From an uncultured bacterium (GTDB lineage Bacteria > Bacteroidota > Ignavibacteria > Kapaibacteriales > UBA4661): a stretch of DNA of 64,000 nucleotides. The notes below the pieces were generated by a model, which was not told where the DNA came from, searched no databases, and was given only the letters and a program-made list of their open reading frames with translations. Numbering within the stretch: the stretch's first letter is position 1; every line of letters starts with the position of its first letter. The stretch lies in contig CALCNX010000051.1 in assembly GCA_937899715.1 (NCBI GenBank), forward strand, positions 1 through 64,000. Direction: 5' to 3'. The position numbers were made by a program, and so were the translations under genes. Below, piece by piece: positions 59,656 through 64,000 of the stretch.

Positions 59656-62600
59656 TTATGTACTTGTTCTGGGTTGTGTTGCTTTGGGCTTCACCGCTTT
59701 TGTTTTCGCGGTTTTTAGCTTTACGGTTTTTGTTTTCACGGTTTCTTTTTTTGCAGCTTTCGTCTTTGTTGTCGTGGTGGTTTCTACTCCATCTATCACT
59801 AGTTTGCTTGTCTTGGGCTTTGTGGTTTTCTTTGGTTTAACTGGCTCACCATCGGCTTCAGTACCACCCTGTTCGTAATGGCGGTACGTTTCGGGGCGTG
59901 TAATGGCAGTCTGTGCATATTTGCGGTCTCGCTCTAACTCTTCATGCAGATAGAGTCCTGTGAAACTACCTGTTTCCACGCGCCGCTCGGCGACAACTTC
60001 TGGTATGCCCTCAGCGATAATGCGCCCTCCGCCCTTGCCACCCTCAGGACCTAAATCAATAAGCCAATCAGCAGTTTTGATAACGTCCAGATTGTGCTCA
60101 ATAACGACAACCGTATTTTTCTTTTCCACCAGTTTTTGCAAGAGTTCCAGCAAAATATTCACATCCTCAAAGTGCAGCCCCGTGGTTGGTTCGTCCAAGA
60201 TATAGAGCGTCTTTCCGGTGGAAATCTTTGCCAGTTCCGTTGCCAGCTTCACGCGCTGTGCCTCGCCGCCGGAGAGCGTCGTGGCTTGCTGCCCGATGTG
60301 AATATACCCCAAACCGACTTCTTGCAATGTGTTGATTTGCCGGGCAATTTTAGGAATATCCTTAAAAAAACCAACCGCCTCATCAACAGTCATTTCCAGT
60401 ACGTCCGCAATAGACTTACCTTTGTACTTGACTTGGAGCGTCTCGGCGTTGTAGCGTCTGCCGGAACAGACATCGCACGGAACATACACATCGGGCAGAA
60501 AATTCATTTCGATTTTCTTCACGCCGTCGCCTTCGCAGGCTTCGCAGCGTCCGCCGCCCTTACTGGAATCAACATTAAACGAGAAGCGTCCGGGCTTGTA
60601 GCCACGAATATTTGATTCGGGAAGCTGCGCAAACAAATCGCGGATATGCGTAAACAAGCCCGTGTAGGTGGCAGGATTGGAGCGGGGTGTACGCCCAATC
60701 GGGGATTGGTCAATTTCTATCACTTTGTCAATATGCTCTAACCCCTTGATACTACCGTATTGCAGTGGCGCAACAAGCGAGTTATAGAAATGCCGCGACA
60801 GAATCGGATAGAGCGTATCGTTGACAAGTGTGGATTTGCCACTCCCGCTCATGCCAGTTATGCAGGTAAAAGTTTCAAGCGGAATGCGAAGCGTAACATC
60901 TTGCAAATTATTTCCAATCGCATTTTCAAGAACCAACTCTTTACCGCTTCCTGTGCGGCGCAGACGGTCACTGGCAATAATTCTGCGCCCCGAGAGATAA
61001 TCGGCAGTGAGCGAGTCCGGCTGTTGCACGAGTTCATCCGGCGTTCCGGCAAACATCATTGCGCCGCCATGTACGCCCGCGCGAGGTCCTAAGTCAATCA
61101 CAAAATCTGCTTCTTCAATCATCTCGCGGTCGTGCTCCACCACAATCACCGTATTGCCAAGGTCGCGCAAGCGCTTGAGTGAGCCGATGAGCTTACGATT
61201 ATCGTGCTGATGCAGACCGATACTTGGCTCGTCCAGCACATACATCACGCCCGTAAGCTGGGAGCCGATTTGCGAGGCAAGTCGTATGCGTTGCCCCTCG
61301 CCGCCGGAAAGCGTCCGTGCGGCACGATTCAGCGTCAAATACTGCAACCCAACTTCTTGCAAAAAGGACAAACGAGAAGTGATTTCTTTCAATATCAAGC
61401 GCGCTATTGTTTCCTCGCGCTCGGTAAGCGAAAGATTGCGAAAGTGCAACAAAGCCTCATTGATAGATAACTCGCTAATATCCTGTATGCTCTTGCCTCC
61501 AATACGAACATTCAGACTTTCCGGTTTTAATCGTCCGCCATTGCAGGTGGGACAAGGCATGGAGGACATATATTGCTCAATAGTCGCACGAGTTGCGGCA
61601 GAGGATGTTTTGTCGTATTGATCTTGCAAATTCGCCACGATACCGGTGTAGCGCTGCTTGTACGTCGTGGTGCGCCCGCTTGAGAACGTGTAATTGACAG
61701 AAAAGAGTAGCGTTCCCGCACCACGTAAGAGAATGTTCATATAGTCTTCGCCAATTTTCCCGACAGGCGTGGAGAGCTTAATCTCGAAGTGTTTGCAAAC
61801 TGCTTCTACCTGCCGCCAGAGCCATGTATCACGCTGCCTGCCGAGTGGTGCAATACCACCATCTGCCAGGGAAATAGATTTTTCCGGCATGAAGAGAGCA
61901 GTATTGAAATCGCGGATTTCACCCAAGCCCTGACAAGAGTTGCACGCGCCGAAGGGAGAATTGAACGAAAAAGCGTTGGGTGCAAGCGGCTCATAGGAGC
62001 GCTGGCAGACGGGACAGGCGTTGGATTGGCTAAAAAAGAGTTCGCGTCGCATCGGTAGCCCGATAACACCTGTTTTTTCTTCCTCGTATTTTGGTGTTTC
62101 TTCGGTCAAAACTGTCAAAACTCCCTCGCCCATTTTCATAGCAAGAGCGCAGGAATCCCGCAACCGCGATTCTTGGTCGGGAGCAAGTGCAATGCGGTCT
62201 ATGACGACTTCAATCGTATGAATCTGGTACCTGCTCAGTTGCATTCCTTCGGTGATTTCCTGCAATCGCCCATCCACACGCACTTTAGTAAAACCTTGCT
62301 TACGGAGCTGCTCAAATTGCTCGCGGTAGTGCCCTTTGCGTCCGCGTACAATCGGCGCAAGAACGTGTACCCGTGCACCGTCACCAATAGCAAGGATGCT
62401 TTCGACAATCTGGTCAAACGATTGTTTTTTTACCGTCATTTCGGGGTGATCCACACAGTGCTGAATACCAATTTTCGAGTAAAGCAGCCTGATATAATCG
62501 TACACTTCTGTTACCGTGCCGACAGTGGAACGGGGATTGGAACCGACAGTTTTTTGCTCAATCGAAATGGCGGGCGAAAGCCCATCAATCGCGTCCACAT

Positions 62601-62886
62601 CAGGCTTTTCCATCATGCCCAAGAACTGTCGCGCATAGGGCGAAAGCGACTCGACATAGCGCCGTTGCCCTTCTGCGTAGATGGTATCGAATGCCAGCGA
62701 GGACTTACCCGAACCCGAAAGCCCCGTCATGACGACAAGCTGTTCGCGGGGAATATCCACACTAACATTTTTCAAGTTGTGTTCCTTCGCACCGCGCACA
62801 ATCACGTGCGAGAATTCGCCGAGAAGTGTATCGTCGGGTGCGGAAATATTAGAAATTGTATCGGTATGATGTTGCGTGAAATCCAT
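59656..62886 (-). CDS. uvrA: Excinuclease ABC subunit A with basic C-terminal tail
   Basis: The damage-recognition ATPase of nucleotide excision repair. The 1,076-residue protein has both ATP-binding domains (GLSGSGKSSLAFDT and GMSGSGKSTLVNDTL Walker A; two LSGGE signatures; LDEPSIGLHQ and LDEPTTGLHF Walker B) and zinc modules with CxxC pairs (CPVCQRSYEPLA; CEACEGDG ... CDVCSGRRY). Typical UvrA ends near residue 950-980, after GSFTGLYL. Here about 95 further residues follow, the last 60 of which are almost only Lys, Thr, Ala, Val and Pro (KTKTVKLKTAKTKAVKPK), like a histone-H1 or Alba-type DNA-binding tail. It is the first gene of the run to yfiR-like, kinase and alkD, with gaps of 16, 32 and 4 bases. 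Confidence 0.97.
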   Translation of the reverse strand: MDFTQHHTDTISNISAPDDTLLGEFSHVIVRGAKEHNLKNVSVDIPREQLVVMTGLSGSGKSSLAFDTIYAEGQRRYVESLSPYARQFLGMMEKPDVDAIDGLSPAISIEQKTVGSNPRSTVGTVTEVYDYIRLLYSKIGIQHCVDHPEMTVKKQSFDQIVESILAIGDGARVHVLAPIVRGRKGHYREQFEQLRKQGFTKVRVDGRLQEITEGMQLSRYQIHTIEVVIDRIALAPDQESRLRDSCALAMKMGEGVLTVLTEETPKYEEEKTGVIGLPMRRELFFSQSNACPVCQRSYEPLAPNAFSFNSPFGACNSCQGLGEIRDFNTALFMPEKSISLADGGIAPLGRQRDTWLWRQVEAVCKHFEIKLSTPVGKIGEDYMNILLRGAGTLLFSVNYTFSSGRTTTYKQRYTGIVANLQDQYDKTSSAATRATIEQYMSSMPCPTCNGGRLKPESLNVRIGGKSIQDISELSINEALLHFRNLSLTEREETIARLILKEITSRLSFLQEVGLQYLTLNRAARTLSGGEGQRIRLASQIGSQLTGVMYVLDEPSIGLHQHDNRKLIGSLKRLRDLGNTVIVVEHDREMIEEADFVIDLGPRAGVHGGAMMFAGTPDELVQQPDSLTADYLSGRRIIASDRLRRTGSGKELVLENAIGNNLQDVTLRIPLETFTCITGMSGSGKSTLVNDTLYPILSRHFYNSLVAPLQYGSIKGLEHIDKVIEIDQSPIGRTPRSNPATYTGLFTHIRDLFAQLPESNIRGYKPGRFSFNVDSSKGGGRCEACEGDGVKKIEMNFLPDVYVPCDVCSGRRYNAETLQVKYKGKSIADVLEMTVDEAVGFFKDIPKIARQINTLQEVGLGYIHIGQQATTLSGGEAQRVKLATELAKISTGKTLYILDEPTTGLHFEDVNILLELLQKLVEKKNTVVVIEHNLDVIKTADWLIDLGPEGGKGGGRIIAEGIPEVVAERRVETGSFTGLYLHEELERDRKYAQTAITRPETYRHYEQGGTEADGEPVKPKKTTKPKTSKLVIDGVETTTTTKTKAAKKETVKTKTVKLKTAKTKAVKPKATQPRTST
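59659..59844 (-). repeat. Degenerate repeat encoding the Lys/Thr-rich UvrA tail
   Basis: The 3' end of uvrA consists of repeated AAA/ACN/GCN/GTN codons giving a KxTKxVK-type pattern over about 60 residues. Units are imperfect. The coding is repetitive enough to be prone to length change. Confidence 0.7.
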
Positions 62887-63052
62887 TGTGGCAATAAAAT
62901 TGGAGAGCGCAAAAAGGTGCGTTTGCGAGATTTATAGCGTTTTGCTTTGTTCCTTGTCTCAAGGGCGTTTTTTGTGTAAATTAAGTAAGCGCTGACAACA
63001 CAATTGAGCACACAAAAAGCGCAGAAAGAGTCATAAAGGAAATAGTACAGTA

Positions 63053-63074
63053 AAATGCCAAAAAATTGGCATTT
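63053..63074. promoter_or_regulatory. Perfect 9-bp palindrome upstream of the Cys-cluster protein
   Basis: AAATGCCAA (63053-63061), four A residues, then TTGGCATTT (63066-63074). It lies 34 bases before the ATG at 63109 and in the 222-base gap diverging from uvrA. It could be a repressor site for this gene or for uvrA, or a hairpin in the leader. The gap holds nothing else that I can support. Confidence 0.6.
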
Positions 63075-63108
63075 CGTCAACAACGAAATAACATTTTGTG
63101 AATTTTTT

Positions 63109-63633
63109 ATGATACGACGGTTTTTCAACAAGCTGCGGTTTAAGATACTTCAGTTGCGCGGACTAACAGCATTACCAGTCATCCCGCAGTCGCCCATGCG
63201 TTCGACCCATCGGTCACTGGACGAGCGCGAACTTTATCCGCATCTTTTCCCAAACTATAAGCCGGAACCAATACCGGAAATTACCGTCGGTTCGATTATT
63301 ACATGGTTTCTTATCAAGTTTGGCATACTCATGCTCGTGATGTGGTTTCTCTTCGAGCGTTACCACTTGCAAGAATACTGGATGGTTGGCTTGGCTGTGA
63401 TATGGTTAGTGGTTGTTTATCCGGCATTTATGCAATACCAACGCTTCAAGGCACAAACGCGAATGTTAGAAGCCAATACACTCTGCGCAAAATGCCGCCA
63501 CTTCGACGAAACGGGACACTTTTGCAAACTACTTGATGAGCACGTGAGCCTGACCTACACGCCCTGCGGTGGTGAAAGCTGGGAAGCAAAGCAGCATTTT
63601 GGCAAGGATGACGACGACGAAACATTTTCGTAA
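63109..63633 (+). CDS. Small membrane protein with C-terminal Cys4 motif
   Basis: A 174-residue protein that I do not recognise. Two adjacent membrane helices (about 65-85 and 90-112) separate a basic N-terminus from a cytoplasmic or exported C-terminal domain with a compact Cys4 motif, CAKC-x9-C-x13-C (within LCAKCRHFDETGHFCK and TPCGGESWE), suited to zinc or iron binding, and an acidic end (KDDDDETFS). The start at 63109 (MIRRFFNK) is preferred over an ATG at 63055 because the latter lies inside the palindrome at 63053-63074. It diverges from uvrA. Function unknown. Confidence 0.75.
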   Translation: MIRRFFNKLRFKILQLRGLTALPVIPQSPMRSTHRSLDERELYPHLFPNYKPEPIPEITVGSIITWFLIKFGILMLVMWFLFERYHLQEYWMVGLAVIWLVVVYPAFMQYQRFKAQTRMLEANTLCAKCRHFDETGHFCKLLDEHVSLTYTPCGGESWEAKQHFGKDDDDETFS

Positions 63634-63655
63634 TCATTTTTTAGGAATATTCTGC

Positions 63656-64000
63656 ATGAGAGTTACTCGACTACTGCATTTTTTTTGTATCACTCTATCT
63701 CTTTCTGCTTTACAAAGTTGTTTTGTTATTCGGCAAATTTTTGCTCCCGCACCTTCATCTGAGCCTTTATCAGCACACTTTGTTACCTCCGATATTGACA
63801 ATTTTTGGAAAAGTTATGATGCTGCACGTGAGGCAATCCAAAAGGGCGATACTCAAGCTGTTATCAAGACATTTGATAATTCATATTTTTCAAAAGCAAG
63901 TGTAGGCTTACAAGATTTTGAAGAGTTGCGATTTGGCAGCCGAGAAAAGTATTGCAAACTTGTGATGAGAATGACAAAGTATTACGACACGATTCGTACA
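63656..64000 (+). CDS. Lipoprotein with DUF2268-like start, cut by window end
   Basis: The first 115 residues of a gene running out of the window. The N-terminus is a lipoprotein signal (hydrophobic core LHFFCITLSLSALQ then lipobox LQSC), so the mature protein starts at Cys22 and is anchored in a membrane. The following part (FVTSDIDNFWKSYDAA ... DNSYFSKASVGLQDFEELRF) resembles the beginning of DUF2268 putative zinc-peptidase proteins of Bacteroidota; the HExxH motif would lie beyond the window. It starts 22 bases after the Cys-cluster gene and may be co-transcribed. Family call is tentative because the diagnostic part is missing. Confidence 0.65.
   Translation, partial: MRVTRLLHFFCITLSLSALQSCFVIRQIFAPAPSSEPLSAHFVTSDIDNFWKSYDAAREAIQKGDTQAVIKTFDNSYFSKASVGLQDFEELRFGSREKYCKLVMRMTKYYDTIRT

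Noticed and set aside
62173..62937. A 254-codon open frame antisense to the 5' part of uvrA
   Set aside because: Shadow of uvrA codon use; no independent evidence of coding.

Overview
The window is a gene-dense chromosomal segment (about 50 protein genes, no rRNA or tRNA recognised) from a Gram-negative member of the FCB group. The best fit is the Kapaibacteriota / Chlorobi-Ignavibacteria side of that group. This placement is an inference. It rests on three large secreted proteins that end in Por-secretion (type IX, T9SS) sorting domains, on few Shine-Dalgarno sequences, and on promoters of the Bacteroidota form TTG-N17-22-TAnnTTTG ahead of several genes. By eye the GC content is a little under one half. 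Two stretches are visibly more AT-rich: 30030-31163 and the restriction-modification pair at 37470-39115.

Layout. 1-3160: a two-component system (dCache-HAMP-PAS-PAS NarL-type kinase plus LuxR-type regulator), with the kinase apparently missing its N-terminus next to a terminator. 3189-5566: a ring-cleaving dioxygenase-like protein and an isolated nuoD. 5839-10506: a very large secreted metzincin with five IPT/TIG repeats. 10793-13061: a small acidic protein and a two-lipoyl-domain E2 acyltransferase. 13197-16685: hisA, a receiver-kinase hybrid and malQ. 16886-19927: an IgGFc-binding-like T9SS protein. 20235-25053: a C-terminal processing protease, then the rpmH-rnpA-yidD-yidC cluster that often sits near oriC. 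25188-30017: a dihydroorotate dehydrogenase-like gene, a CrtW-type carotenoid ketolase, a CapA-like protein and a glycosyltransferase-deacetylase fusion. 30030-37434: an AT-rich orphan membrane protein, miaB, a DedA protein, an omega-like RNA polymerase subunit, a MerR regulator, a DUF3109 protein, an SDR without catalytic residues and purM. 37470-39115: a type II restriction-modification pair. 39176-44614: a membrane-anchored orphan, a 177-bp palindromic element, a metallo-beta-lactamase hydrolase, a GT9 glycosyltransferase, a flippase and an outer-membrane barrel. 44837-48143: a DUF3095 protein, a DUF2911 protein and an ECF sigma/cupin anti-sigma pair. 48163-55325: an SMP-30-like protein with a TPR protein, dctA, and a secreted beta-propeller protein. 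55421-62886: a self-controlled MarR regulator, then the minus-strand run uvrA, yfiR-like, CHASE8 histidine kinase, alkD-like. 63109-64000: a small Cys-cluster membrane protein and the start of a lipoprotein.

How the genes fit together. Most of the window is housekeeping: translation, membrane insertion, purine/histidine/pyrimidine synthesis, tRNA modification and DNA repair. Cell-surface functions are interleaved with this: T9SS substrates, glycan synthesis and flipping, and outer-membrane barrels. Several sensor systems accompany them. The most unusual arrangement is the tight run uvrA / YfiR-like periplasmic protein / CHASE8-HAMP-PAS-PAS kinase / AlkD-like glycosylase. It places the sensing half of the known YfiR-YfiN cyclic-di-GMP switch in front of a histidine kinase and between two DNA-repair genes. 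Other points worth attention are the tandem palindromic operator at the MarR gene, the basic C-terminal tail on UvrA, and the GT4-NodB fusion.
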